Shown here: positions 1-8,531 of the stretch, one piece after another | How the letters are laid out: every line of letters begins with the position of its first letter | Position numbering within the stretch: position 1 is the first letter of the stretch | Assembly: GCA_046482735.1 (NCBI GenBank) | Contig: JAWOEL010000113.1 | Coordinates: 1 to 34,883 of the forward strand | Direction: 5' to 3' | Source: JAQICB01 sp046482735 | Lineage (GTDB): Bacteria > Bacteroidota > Bacteroidia > Bacteroidales > UBA1715 | DNA: 34,883 nt | Position numbers and translations under genes: made by a program | The notes under the pieces: generated by a model | The model's input: the letters and a program-made list of their open reading frames with translations, nothing else | Told to the model about the DNA's origin: nothing | The model's database searches: none

Positions 1-488
1 ATGATTATTTTACAGACGATCATACTTTCGGTACCAACATGAGATGGTCGGCTAATACACCGGGGGTAATACGATTACAAATAAATAGTAATGGCGATGT
101 TACTGCAACCTGCTCCGAAGAAGGATGGACCGGTACTGAAATCGTTTCTATTAAAGCTACAGACGAACACGGCCTTACGACTTCATATCCTTTAAGTTAC
201 ACTATTACAGACGAAACAAGTGTTGACTCTATCTCGGTAAATTACATACGCGTTTTCCCGAACCCGGCTTCGGATATGTTTACTGTTTCGTTTGAAACTA
301 CATCTTCTGATGAATATTCTATTCAATTACTATCACCAAATGGTTCAATACTATTCAATGAAAAAACATCTGTTTTTGGTGTCTATTCTCAAAGATTTAA
401 TGCACATAAACTTGCCAAAGGCATATATACTATTATAATTTCAAATACATCAGAAATAATATACTCAAAACAAATAATTATATATTAA
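1..488 (+). CDS. 3' end of a T9SS-secreted protein with C-terminal sorting domain (5' partial)
   Basis: The reading frame is open from base 3 through the left edge of the window, so the gene begins outside it and no start codon is assigned. The visible part has two pieces. The first (to about base 215) is a cadherin/Ig-like beta-sandwich remnant ending in SYPLSYTITD. The last ~80 residues are a type A T9SS sorting domain: the hallmark VFPNPASDMFTV, a central QLLSPNGSILF strand, then KLAKGIYTIIIS and a terminal KQIIIY strand. In the family this tail directs export across the outer membrane and anchoring or release at the surface. The GH74 gene starts 10 nt after the stop, suggesting co-transcription and a role in polysaccharide degradation. 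The catalytic or binding part lies outside the window, so the activity is unknown. Confidence 0.85.
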   Translation, partial: DYFTDDHTFGTNMRWSANTPGVIRLQINSNGDVTATCSEEGWTGTEIVSIKATDEHGLTTSYPLSYTITDETSVDSISVNYIRVFPNPASDMFTVSFETTSSDEYSIQLLSPNGSILFNEKTSVFGVYSQRFNAHKLAKGIYTIIISNTSEIIYSKQIIIY

Positions 489-498
489 CTATATAATC

Positions 499-3400
499 AT
501 GAGCAAAAAATTAAATTTATTAAGCATCATTCTTTTTATAGCATACTTTTCGCATGCACAGTATAATTGGGGTAATTTACCGCTGGGTGGCGGTGGATTC
601 GTTTCTGCTGTAATAGCATCGGAGACCGAAGAAAATGTTATATACGCCCGCACCGACGTTGGTGGTGCATATAGATGGGAGGCACACACAGAAACATGGA
701 CACCTCTCAATGATTGGATACAAAATAATGAAACCGGATTATGGGGTATAGAAAGTTTAGCACTGTCTGCTCAAGAATCAAATATGGTTTTTATGTTTGC
801 CGGAATAGATTATTTTGACAATGGCAAATCAGCAATTCTTATTTCTGATGACTATGGTGAAACATTCACACAGGTAGAAGTAACCTCTCAATTCAAAGCC
901 CACGGCAATGGTATGGGCAGACAAACAGGAGAACGACTTGTTGTTGACCCAAACAATAGTGATATTCTTTTCTGCGGTACACGACGTGATGGTCTCTTTA
1001 AAAGTACCGACGGTGGATATAATTGGTCAGAAATAGCGTCATTTCCGGTTACAACAACTGCCAATGATAACGGAATTTGCTTTGTTGAATTCGATAATAC
1101 TTCTTCTGTACAAAACGGTGCTACACAACGGATTTTTGCAGGAGTATCCCGTTCAGGAAACACAAACCTGTATGTTTCGGAAGACGGTGGCAACACATGG
1201 AATGCAATACCATCACAGCCAACAACATATATGCCTCAGCGAATGGCACAAAACAGTAACGGTTCAATATTTATTACATACGGTAATGGTTCAGGACCTC
1301 ATGCTCATTGGGATATAGCCTCTGAAAGTATGGATGCCGGAGCGGTTTGGAAATATGAACATGATTCTGAAACATGGACAGATATTACACCTTCAATAAC
1401 AAGTGCATATGGCGGTATTGCTGTTGACCCCACAAATCCGGACAAAATTATCGTTTCTACGATTAACACATATCTCCAACAACCATGGGGCTGGGGCGAT
1501 AGAATTTGTGTATCTACTGATGGGGGAAACTCCTGGACAGATTTGTTTGAAAACGACCTTATATCAATGGACAATAATAATATTCCATGGATAATCGACC
1601 ACGCAATACATTGGGCAGGTTCTTTATGCATAGATCCATTTAACACAGACCGCGTTTTTGTAACATCGGGAAACGGTATTTTTATGACCGAACATATAAG
1701 TACCACTACAAATCATAGTTGGAAATTTATGGTGAAAGGTATTGAAGAAACAGTGCCTTTAGACATTGTTTCCATTCCTAATGGCCCGGTAATTACCGTA
1801 ATTGGTGATTACGATGGTTCTGTTTATCATGATAAAAACACATATCCCGAACTACACAAACCCGAAATTGGTACATCTACCGGTATCGACTTTGCATACC
1901 AGAATTCAGATTATGTTGTACGAACCGGAGGCGACGACGAAGGGAATTCTTTCCCACTCTATTACTCGACTGATATGGGCGAAACATGGACACAATTTGC
2001 AACAAAACCAAACGGCGAACTACTTTATAAAGGAAAAGCAGCTATTTCTGCTGATGGTTCAACAGTTGTATGGGGTGCCGAAAATTCGTCAACACTGTAC
2101 AAAACAACTGACTGGGGCACTACATGGACAGATGTAACAGGTGTTTCTGTAGAAAATGCGTATCCGGTGGCAGATGCGGTAAATCCCGATAAATTCTATC
2201 TTGCAAACGGAAATACTATATACGTAAGTACCGATGGCGGTAGTTCTTTTTCGGCTCAAGGAACAACCGGTTACACCGATTTGAAAAAAATACGTGCGAC
2301 TCCGGGAATCGAAGGTGACATATGGGCTCCGTGCGGAACTAACGGACTGTACCGATCGACAAATTCCGGTACCGATTTTTCTAATATAAACTCTGTTTCT
2401 GCTTGTTCTGCTGTTGGATTTGGTAAAGCTATAGAAGGAAATACATTTCCAACAATCTATATATGGGGCACAGTTGGGGGTACAACAGGTATATTTCAAA
2501 GTACTGATGAAGGTGCTACCTGGACACAAATTAATGATGACAATCATGAATTCGGCGGACCGGCAAACGGCCAATTTGTTATTGGAGACATGAATGAATA
2601 TGGTACTGTATATATGAGTACTGCCGGACGCGGAACAGTTTATGGTTCAAGCAACACAAATAATAATTGTACAAGCCCGGATTTAGGCAAAAATTTCTCA
2701 TTGTGCGGCCTGAGTAATCCTATAATACTCGATTCTCATACCTCGGTAAACCAAAACACTTCATACACATGGTACAAAGACGGTACCCCTATTACCGGTG
2801 AACAAGCTGCTACATTAGAAATATCAGAAGCAGGCACATACAGAGTTGAACGTGATAGTGCAACCTGTAGTAATTACGATGAAATATCAGTATCAGCAAC
2901 AATACCTCAACCAGATTTAGGCGGTGATAAAAACATATGTGCAAGTGCTTCTATTACCCTGAACTGTGGTATTTCTGAGGAAATATACACCTACGAATGG
3001 ACTCATAATGCTGAACCTATATCACAGGCACATCAATCATCCATAACCGTTTCTGAAACGGGTACATATACTTGTACGATAAGTGCAGAAGGTTGTTCAT
3101 CTGTTTCTGACAACAGTACCGTAAGCTCAGATTTATTATCTGTTTCTGATGATACAATTTGCTCAAGCGGACAAGAAGCATTTATAGAGGTCACAAACAA
3201 TAATGGTCCCTACGAATGGTATAATCAGGAAACAGGGGGAACTCTGTTGCACACAGGATCTTCCTATTCACCACAAATTACAGAAAACACAACACTCTAC
3301 ATAGAAGATGCCGGTGTCGTCTCCAGCACTATTGGAGAACCCGAAATTAACGCTTCAGCAGACGGCTGGTATACCAGTTCTTTTACTGAACTAAACACTC

Positions 3401-4272
3401 AATTACTCGTGCAGGTAACCCAAAATATAACTCTTGCATCAGTAAATGTTTCGGTAGAAAATAATGGTACAGACGTCAGTATACAACTTATAGAAAACGG
3501 TACAGTTGCCTACACACATACAGAAGAGAATGTATCTGCCGGTATGCAAACCATACCGCTCAATTTCAATTTAGTTCCCGGAGAATATACTATGAATGCT
3601 GAAGGTACAACCAACAGTTTGTATGTACAAACAGAACAAGCCAATTTCCCCTACTCTCTTCCCGATTACGTTTCATTTTCAAATGCTGAAACATGGGCTA
3701 CCGGGTGGTATGGTATGTTTTATAATTGGGTATTGGAAAGCGGTTCGCAATGCGTACGTACACCAGTACAAATAGTAATAGATAGTGAAAATCCGGATTG
3801 TAATACCGAACAAAGTCAGGAAATTGTATTTGATGCGGGATGGAATTTATTTTCCACACACATTGATGCTCATAATGATTCCATTTCTCACCTGTTTGCT
3901 GAAACAGAGTTTACCATAATAAAAAATGCTAATGGCTTTTTCAAAAAAAATCAACCAACTGAAATGCAAAGTATTCAAACTATACAATCTGGCGAAGCAT
4001 ATTTAGTGTTCATGGAATCTGCTGCAAACATAACTTTTACGGGCTCATACTCAAGCAAATCAACATCATCATTACATGAAGGGTGGAATTTACTGGGAAT
4101 ACCTGTAACAAGTTCAGTTAATGTAGTAAATCTACCTGAAGAAACAATTATAATAAAAGATTTTAATGAATTCCATGAACCGGAAAACAATCTTGGCACA
4201 CTGTCTGAATTAGTTCCCGGTAAAGGTTATTACATATATGTAAATCCATCAACACAGATGAATTGGCAATAA
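499..4272 (+). CDS. Modular secreted GH74 xyloglucanase
   Basis: Predicted to cleave the beta-1,4-glucan backbone of xyloglucan outside the cell. The 1257 residues start with a Sec signal (residues 1-20, ending FSHAQ). The GH74 double beta-propeller (about 22-717) opens with LPLGGGGFVSAV and ARTDVGGAYRW. D53 in that motif and D437 in GDYDG are my candidates for the two catalytic Asp residues. BNR/Asp-box motifs such as STDGGNSW recur through the propeller. Three Ig-like domains follow (about 720-935), then a jelly-roll-like region (about 940-1105) and two tandem repeats beginning GWNL (near 1114 and 1195). The family core is about 720-750 residues, so over 500 residues are accessory. Unlike its upstream neighbour it has no T9SS sorting tail; it ends with the GWNL repeats. 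Family call secure; exact specificity (endo or oligosaccharide-specific) not readable. Confidence 0.93.
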   Translation: MSKKLNLLSIILFIAYFSHAQYNWGNLPLGGGGFVSAVIASETEENVIYARTDVGGAYRWEAHTETWTPLNDWIQNNETGLWGIESLALSAQESNMVFMFAGIDYFDNGKSAILISDDYGETFTQVEVTSQFKAHGNGMGRQTGERLVVDPNNSDILFCGTRRDGLFKSTDGGYNWSEIASFPVTTTANDNGICFVEFDNTSSVQNGATQRIFAGVSRSGNTNLYVSEDGGNTWNAIPSQPTTYMPQRMAQNSNGSIFITYGNGSGPHAHWDIASESMDAGAVWKYEHDSETWTDITPSITSAYGGIAVDPTNPDKIIVSTINTYLQQPWGWGDRICVSTDGGNSWTDLFENDLISMDNNNIPWIIDHAIHWAGSLCIDPFNTDRVFVTSGNGIFMTEHISTTTNHSWKFMVKGIEETVPLDIVSIPNGPVITVIGDYDGSVYHDKNTYPELHKPEIGTSTGIDFAYQNSDYVVRTGGDDEGNSFPLYYSTDMGETWTQFATKPNGELLYKGKAAISADGSTVVWGAENSSTLYKTTDWGTTWTDVTGVSVENAYPVADAVNPDKFYLANGNTIYVSTDGGSSFSAQGTTGYTDLKKIRATPGIEGDIWAPCGTNGLYRSTNSGTDFSNINSVSACSAVGFGKAIEGNTFPTIYIWGTVGGTTGIFQSTDEGATWTQINDDNHEFGGPANGQFVIGDMNEYGTVYMSTAGRGTVYGSSNTNNNCTSPDLGKNFSLCGLSNPIILDSHTSVNQNTSYTWYKDGTPITGEQAATLEISEAGTYRVERDSATCSNYDEISVSATIPQPDLGGDKNICASASITLNCGISEEIYTYEWTHNAEPISQAHQSSITVSETGTYTCTISAEGCSSVSDNSTVSSDLLSVSDDTICSSGQEAFIEVTNNNGPYEWYNQETGGTLLHTGSSYSPQITENTTLYIEDAGVVSSTIGEPEINASADGWYTSSFTELNTQLLVQVTQNITLASVNVSVENNGTDVSIQLIENGTVAYTHTEENVSAGMQTIPLNFNLVPGEYTMNAEGTTNSLYVQTEQANFPYSLPDYVSFSNAETWATGWYGMFYNWVLESGSQCVRTPVQIVIDSENPDCNTEQSQEIVFDAGWNLFSTHIDAHNDSISHLFAETEFTIIKNANGFFKKNQPTEMQSIQTIQSGEAYLVFMESAANITFTGSYSSKSTSSLHEGWNLLGIPVTSSVNVVNLPEETIIIKDFNEFHEPENNLGTLSELVPGKGYYIYVNPSTQMNWQ

Positions 4273-4330
4273 ATATTATAATTGCTCTATATACATTTTA
4301 AAAATAAGTTGTATTTTTACCCTTGAAAGG

Positions 4331-4345
4331 TACTATCAAATAGTA
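4331..4345. promoter_or_regulatory. Small inverted repeat upstream of the GH9 gene
   Basis: TACTAT-CAA-ATAGTA is a perfect 6-bp inverted repeat 18 nt before the GH9 start; a further TAGTAT follows at about 4355. A weak -7-like TATTTTTA lies just upstream near 4310. It could be an operator or a leader hairpin. In such AT-rich DNA chance occurrence is quite possible. Confidence 0.25.
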
Positions 4346-4362
4346 ACACAAAAATAGTATAC

Positions 4363-6261
4363 ATGAAAAACATAATTTTTTTAATTTTAGTAAGTATGTC
4401 ATTACATTCTCATGCACAAGAAAACAGAGGCACATATATTGTTGTAGACCAATTTGGCTATGTACCGGAATCAGAAAAAATTGCAATCATACGTTGCCCC
4501 GAAATAGGATTTGATGCCGATAAAAATTACACCCCGGGAGAATATTTTGTTCTCATAAATGCAGAAACACAAGAAAAAGTACTTTCAGATAAAATTTCCG
4601 CATGGAAAAAAGGAGCAATAGATTCTACCTCAGGAGACAAAGTATGGTATTTTGATTTTTCGGAAATCACAACACCCGGTTCATATTATATAAAAGACAC
4701 TGAAACAAATCATAAATCATACACGTTCTCTATTTCAAAAGACGTATATAAAAATGCACTAAAACATGCCTTTCGTACATTTTTTTACCAGCGTTCCGGT
4801 TTTCCGAAAAAAGCAGAATATGCAGGCGAAGGTTGGGCAGACGAAGCCAGCCACATGGGTAAAGGTCAAGATACAGAATGTCGAAACTTTTTAGACAAAG
4901 ACAATCCGAAAACAGAAAAAGATGTTCACGGCGGATGGTATGATGCCGGTGATTACAACAAATATACCAACTGGACAGCTGACTACATAAACTATTTACT
5001 GTTAGCATACGAAGAACATCCGGAAGCATGGACAGATGACTTTAATATTCCGGAATCTGGAAATGGTATACCGGACATTCTCGATGAAGTACGCTTTGGA
5101 CTCGAACATTTGCTTCGGTTACAATTTGAGGACGGCAGCTTAATAGCAGTTGTTGGTGTAGACAATCACGGTTCGCCACCATCATCAGCTACCGGCCCTA
5201 GCTACTGGGGAGGACCAAGTACTTCGGCAACACTTTCAGGTGCTACCTCATATGCATATGGAGCTCGGTTATTTAAAAAATATGACAAAACTTTTGCTCA
5301 AGAACTCGAAAAAGCTGCTATAAAAGCATGGGATTGGGCAGAAAAAAACCCCTCTGTTCTTTTTTATAACAACAGTGCAGAACATGGTACTCAAGGACTG
5401 GCAGCCGGACAACAAGAAGTAGAAGATTTAGAGCGAACAGAAAAGAAACTTCATGCTGCAATGAGGTTATTTATTCTTACTAAAGAGAAGAAATACCATA
5501 GCTTTTTCAAAAACAATTACACACAAGCTCGTATGATAGCATGGGAGTTAGTTTTTCCTTTTGGTGAAGCAAATCAGGATATGCTACTATATTACTCCTC
5601 TTTGCCTGAGGCAGATAAAGCTATAGCGAAACACATAAGCTCGATATACAAAAAAGGCGTTGATACCATATACAATTTACACGCTATACAAAACGAAGAA
5701 GATGCGTTTTTAGCTTATCAAAAAGATTATGTATGGGGTTCAAATGGAACAAAAGCTAAACAAGGGAGTATATATCATAATCTTATAACATATGGCATTA
5801 CACCGGACACACGCATAAACACCTCTTTGTATAATGTAGCCGGACGATATATTCATTATTTCCATGGCGTAAATCCATTAAATATGTGTTACTTAACAAA
5901 TATGAATTCGTACGGAGCAAAACACAGTGTTTCTCAATTATACCATGAATGGTTTAAACACGGATCAGAAAAATGGGATCAAGCGGGTGTTTCTGAATAT
6001 GGCCCTGCACCCGGTTTTGTAGTTGGTGGTGCAAATCCGGCATATTCATGGGACAAATGCTGCCCGGATGACTGCGACAGTGAAGAAAATAATGCAAAAT
6101 GTTTTGAGGTAGATGTGTCGGTTATTACAAACCAACCAACTCTCAAATCATATATGGATTTCAACCACGGATGGCCTCTTAATTCATGGGCAATAAGCGA
6201 AAACAGCGGTGGGTATCAGGTACAATATTTACGACTTTTATCCAAATTTGTTGGTGAATAA
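4363..6261 (+). CDS. Secreted GH9 endoglucanase with N-terminal CelD-type Ig-like domain
   Basis: An inverting endo-beta-1,4-glucanase expected to act on cellulose or the glucan backbone of xyloglucan. The 632-residue protein has a signal peptide ending HSHAQ (1-19), an Ig-like CelD_N domain (about 28-120) and an (alpha/alpha)6 GH9 catalytic domain (about 125-625). Visible active-site motifs are DVHGGWYDAGDYNKYT (residues 187-202, with D194 and D197 as base/nucleophile-water ligands), the HGVNPLNMCYLT helix, and E613 in WAISENSGGYQ, the expected general acid. There is no carbohydrate-binding module and no T9SS tail, so it may be periplasmic or released by another route. It sits 90 nt after the GH74 gene on the same strand; the two enzymes would cooperate in xyloglucan/cellulose breakdown. 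The MITE directly downstream did not create the stop codon. Confidence 0.95.
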   Translation: MKNIIFLILVSMSLHSHAQENRGTYIVVDQFGYVPESEKIAIIRCPEIGFDADKNYTPGEYFVLINAETQEKVLSDKISAWKKGAIDSTSGDKVWYFDFSEITTPGSYYIKDTETNHKSYTFSISKDVYKNALKHAFRTFFYQRSGFPKKAEYAGEGWADEASHMGKGQDTECRNFLDKDNPKTEKDVHGGWYDAGDYNKYTNWTADYINYLLLAYEEHPEAWTDDFNIPESGNGIPDILDEVRFGLEHLLRLQFEDGSLIAVVGVDNHGSPPSSATGPSYWGGPSTSATLSGATSYAYGARLFKKYDKTFAQELEKAAIKAWDWAEKNPSVLFYNNSAEHGTQGLAAGQQEVEDLERTEKKLHAAMRLFILTKEKKYHSFFKNNYTQARMIAWELVFPFGEANQDMLLYYSSLPEADKAIAKHISSIYKKGVDTIYNLHAIQNEEDAFLAYQKDYVWGSNGTKAKQGSIYHNLITYGITPDTRINTSLYNVAGRYIHYFHGVNPLNMCYLTNMNSYGAKHSVSQLYHEWFKHGSEKWDQAGVSEYGPAPGFVVGGANPAYSWDKCCPDDCDSEENNAKCFEVDVSVITNQPTLKSYMDFNHGWPLNSWAISENSGGYQVQYLRLLSKFVGE

Positions 6262-6262
6262 T

Positions 6263-6440
6263 AACGTGAGTTCGACGTAATTTTTCAAGTTCAGGTTGAT
6301 GTAAAATGTTGAATATTAAGGCAAATCGATGAATCTTATCGGGATAAGATGAAGAGATGTAACGCAAATATTCATTATTTTTAATCGAATCGTACTATTT
6401 CTAAGCGTTCTGAACTCAAAAATTATATCGAACTCACGTT
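6263..6440. mobile_element. MITE-like non-autonomous element, copy 1 (internally deleted)
   Basis: A 178-bp element bounded by inverted repeats: left AACGTGAGTTCGACGTAA, right (reverse complement) AACGTGAGTTCGATATAA. It is flanked by AAT on both sides (6260-6262 and 6441-6443), a plausible 3-bp target duplication. It encodes no transposase. An internal hairpin ATCTTATC-GG-GATAAGAT lies at 6333-6350. A second copy at 19747-20009 has the same ends and about 85 more internal bases, so copy 1 looks like a deletion derivative. Removing the element and one AAT restores a sequence that still contains the GH9 TAA stop. This element fills most of the 304-nt gap between the GH9 and DUF2795 genes. Confidence 0.8.
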
Positions 6441-6506
6441 AATACATTTTTTGTCTGTACATCACTCATTGCGAAAATGCAAAATGACGTCAAATTCAAA
6501 TTATAT

Positions 6507-6540
6507 AAAAAAAGGAGGTTGTATTAACCTCCTTTTTTTT
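6507..6540. terminator. Bidirectional intrinsic terminator
   Basis: GGAGGTT-GTATT-AACCTCC is a perfect 7-bp stem flanked by A7 on the left and T8 on the right, so each strand reads stem plus U-tract. It lies between the convergent GH9 (+) and DUF2795 (-) genes and should end transcription from both sides. Confidence 0.85.
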
Positions 6541-6565
6541 GATACATAAAACAATGTTGTTTTTT

Positions 6566-6787
6566 TTAATATTCTTCTTCATTAAAAAAGAAATCATCTT
6601 TACTTGGATAATCAGGCCAAATATCTTCAATACTTTCATACACATCCCCCTCATCCTCAATTTCTTGAAGATTTTCAATCACTTCGAGGGGAGCTCCCGA
6701 TCGAATAGCATAGTCTATTAACTCATCCTTTGTTGCCGGCCAAGGAGCATCTTCTAATTTTGAAGCTAATTCTAAGGTCCAATACAT
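6566..6787 (-). CDS. DUF2795 family small acidic protein
   Basis: A 73-residue protein with no signal peptide or membrane segment, very acidic toward the C-terminus (ends DDFFFNEEEY). The core WTLELASKLEDAPWPATKDE followed by LIDYAIRSGAPLEVIENLQ matches the DUF2795 family, highly conserved small cytosolic proteins in Bacteroidota with no established function. It lies 54 nt downstream of the corrinoid adenosyltransferase on the same strand and is followed by a strong terminator, so the two probably form a transcription unit. I infer no biochemical role. Confidence 0.85.
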   Translation of the reverse strand: MYWTLELASKLEDAPWPATKDELIDYAIRSGAPLEVIENLQEIEDEGDVYESIEDIWPDYPSKDDFFFNEEEY

Positions 6788-6841
6788 AATTATTAAATTT
6801 TAGTTATGAAATTTGTGCGAATAAATAAAAAAAAAAGAATA

Positions 6842-7387
6842 TTACAAAATAGGATTCCATGTTATTTCACTTTTGTTGAAATCTTTTAAAACTTTTCGAG
6901 CCAAAATAAATAAAAAATCCGATAATCTATTCAAATACTTTATAACTAAATCATTAACCTGAATCTCCGTTGATAGCTGTATTACACGGCGCTCCGCACG
7001 TCTGCACACGGTACGAGCAATGTGTGCCTGAGATGAAGCAACATGCCCACCGGGTAATATAAAGTTTTTAAGCTCGGGCAACTGCGAAACATACTCATCT
7101 ATTTTATTTTCGAGCACTTGTACATCATCTTCCGAAAAATCCGGTACTTGATTTGTTTCGGAATCTTCATTTGCTAAGTGAGAACATATTGTAAACAATC
7201 TTTGCTGAATATCTGCTATAAAAGTTTTATCTGCAGCATCATCTATCATATCATGCAGCATTCCCACATGTGCATTTAGTTCATCAACTGTTCCATACGC
7301 TTCAAGACGTATATGATACTTCGAAACACGCGAGCCACCCAACAATGATGTTGTTCCCGCATCTCCTGTTTTGGTATATATTTTCAT
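6842..7387 (-). CDS. Cob(I)yrinic acid a,c-diamide / cob(I)alamin adenosyltransferase (PduO type)
   Basis: Transfers the 5'-deoxyadenosyl group of ATP to cob(I)alamin or cobyrinate diamide to give coenzyme B12. The 181-residue cytosolic protein has the PduO/MMAB-type signatures: N-terminal ATP-binding YTKTGDAGTTSLLGG (residues 4-18), GTVDELNAHVG (about 32-42), the central CRRAERRVI helix (about 128-136) and the C-terminal NRLSDFLFILAR segment. Length fits the family (about 180-190). It serves a B12-dependent enzyme or salvage pathway encoded elsewhere. I saw no cobalamin riboswitch in the ~220-nt AT-rich divergent region toward the SDR gene. DUF2795 follows on the same strand. Confidence 0.93.
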   Translation of the reverse strand: MKIYTKTGDAGTTSLLGGSRVSKYHIRLEAYGTVDELNAHVGMLHDMIDDAADKTFIADIQQRLFTICSHLANEDSETNQVPDFSEDDVQVLENKIDEYVSQLPELKNFILPGGHVASSQAHIARTVCRRAERRVIQLSTEIQVNDLVIKYLNRLSDFLFILARKVLKDFNKSEITWNPIL

Positions 7388-7609
7388 ATGTTTATTTTTA
7401 TATGATTACTCTGTGTCATAATTCATCTCACCATTGATATATATCTGATTACACATAACCTATAATCATATATTTACTCATATGGCACATTACAAATCAC
7501 AACACCATTCATAAAAATGTAATTATGTTATAATAATTAATAATTATATATATATTTACTAAAAATACACAATTTATTTGTCTTATAAAAATAAAAAATC
7601 ATTACATAT

Positions 7610-8428
7610 ATGTCACAACAAGTAGTTTTAATAACAGGAGCATCTTCGGGTATAGGAAAAGAAACTGCCCGTATATTTCTCGAAAACAACCACATAGTAT
7701 ACGGAACAGCAAGACGGGTAGAACAAATGCTTGATTTAAAAAAACAAGGTGCACATATTCAGTATGCCGACATTAGTGACGAAAATTCTGTTAGACAATT
7801 AGTTGACGGAATAATTCAGGAACAAGGAAAAATTGACATTTTAGTAAATAATGCCGGATATGGGACATACGGTGCCATAGAAGACGTACCACTATCTGAA
7901 GCACGGAAACAATTTAATGTTAACGTATTTGGTTTAGCCCAATTAACACAACTAGTATTACCCTACATGCGTGCTCAGAAATTTGGCAAAATTATAAATA
8001 TTTCATCGGTTGCCGGAAAAACCCACACCCCATTAGGTGGATGGTATCATGCATCAAAACACGCTGTTGAAGGATTATCAGACTGTCTCCGATTCGAGAC
8101 ACAACCTTTTGGCATAGATGTAATTATAATTGAACCCGGACTAATTGCTACCGAATGGGATGGCATCGCATTAGATTCTGCCACTACTTATTCCGGAACA
8201 AGTAGTTATAAACATTACATAGCCGGACTAAAACAGTTATTTTCAAACATGAAACCTGCTCATCCGCAACTTATTGCCAATATTATTTACAAATCGTCTC
8301 AGGTTCGAAAACCAAAAACACGCTACGTGGCAGGTTATGGGGCAAAACCACTTCTTCGTTTCAAAAGATTTATCTCTGATGCATTATTCGATTCAATTAT
8401 GAGAAAGATAATTTCAAAACGCTCATAA
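7610..8428 (+). CDS. Classical short-chain dehydrogenase/reductase (SDR)
   Basis: A 272-residue NAD(P)-dependent oxidoreductase with Rossmann fold. Visible motifs: the TGASSGIG cofactor loop near the N-terminus, NNAGYGTYG (about 80-90), INISSVAG carrying the catalytic Ser, and YHASK with Y146 and K150. An Arg pair (ARR) after the second beta strand favours NADPH. The substrate loop and C-terminal extension give no clear substrate; homologues of this shape are often annotated as generic oxidoreductases. No signal peptide. It is transcribed alone or with the M23 lipoprotein that starts about 100 nt downstream. Family secure, substrate unknown. Confidence 0.9.
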   Translation: MSQQVVLITGASSGIGKETARIFLENNHIVYGTARRVEQMLDLKKQGAHIQYADISDENSVRQLVDGIIQEQGKIDILVNNAGYGTYGAIEDVPLSEARKQFNVNVFGLAQLTQLVLPYMRAQKFGKIINISSVAGKTHTPLGGWYHASKHAVEGLSDCLRFETQPFGIDVIIIEPGLIATEWDGIALDSATTYSGTSSYKHYIAGLKQLFSNMKPAHPQLIANIIYKSSQVRKPKTRYVAGYGAKPLLRFKRFISDALFDSIMRKIISKRS

Positions 8429-8531
8429 CTTTTTTTGTAAATCATACATACTATCAAACATTTTTTATGCGTTGTGACTTTATTCGTATATGTTTTTATA
8501 TATTCGCATTCAAAAATTTAATTACAAAAAA

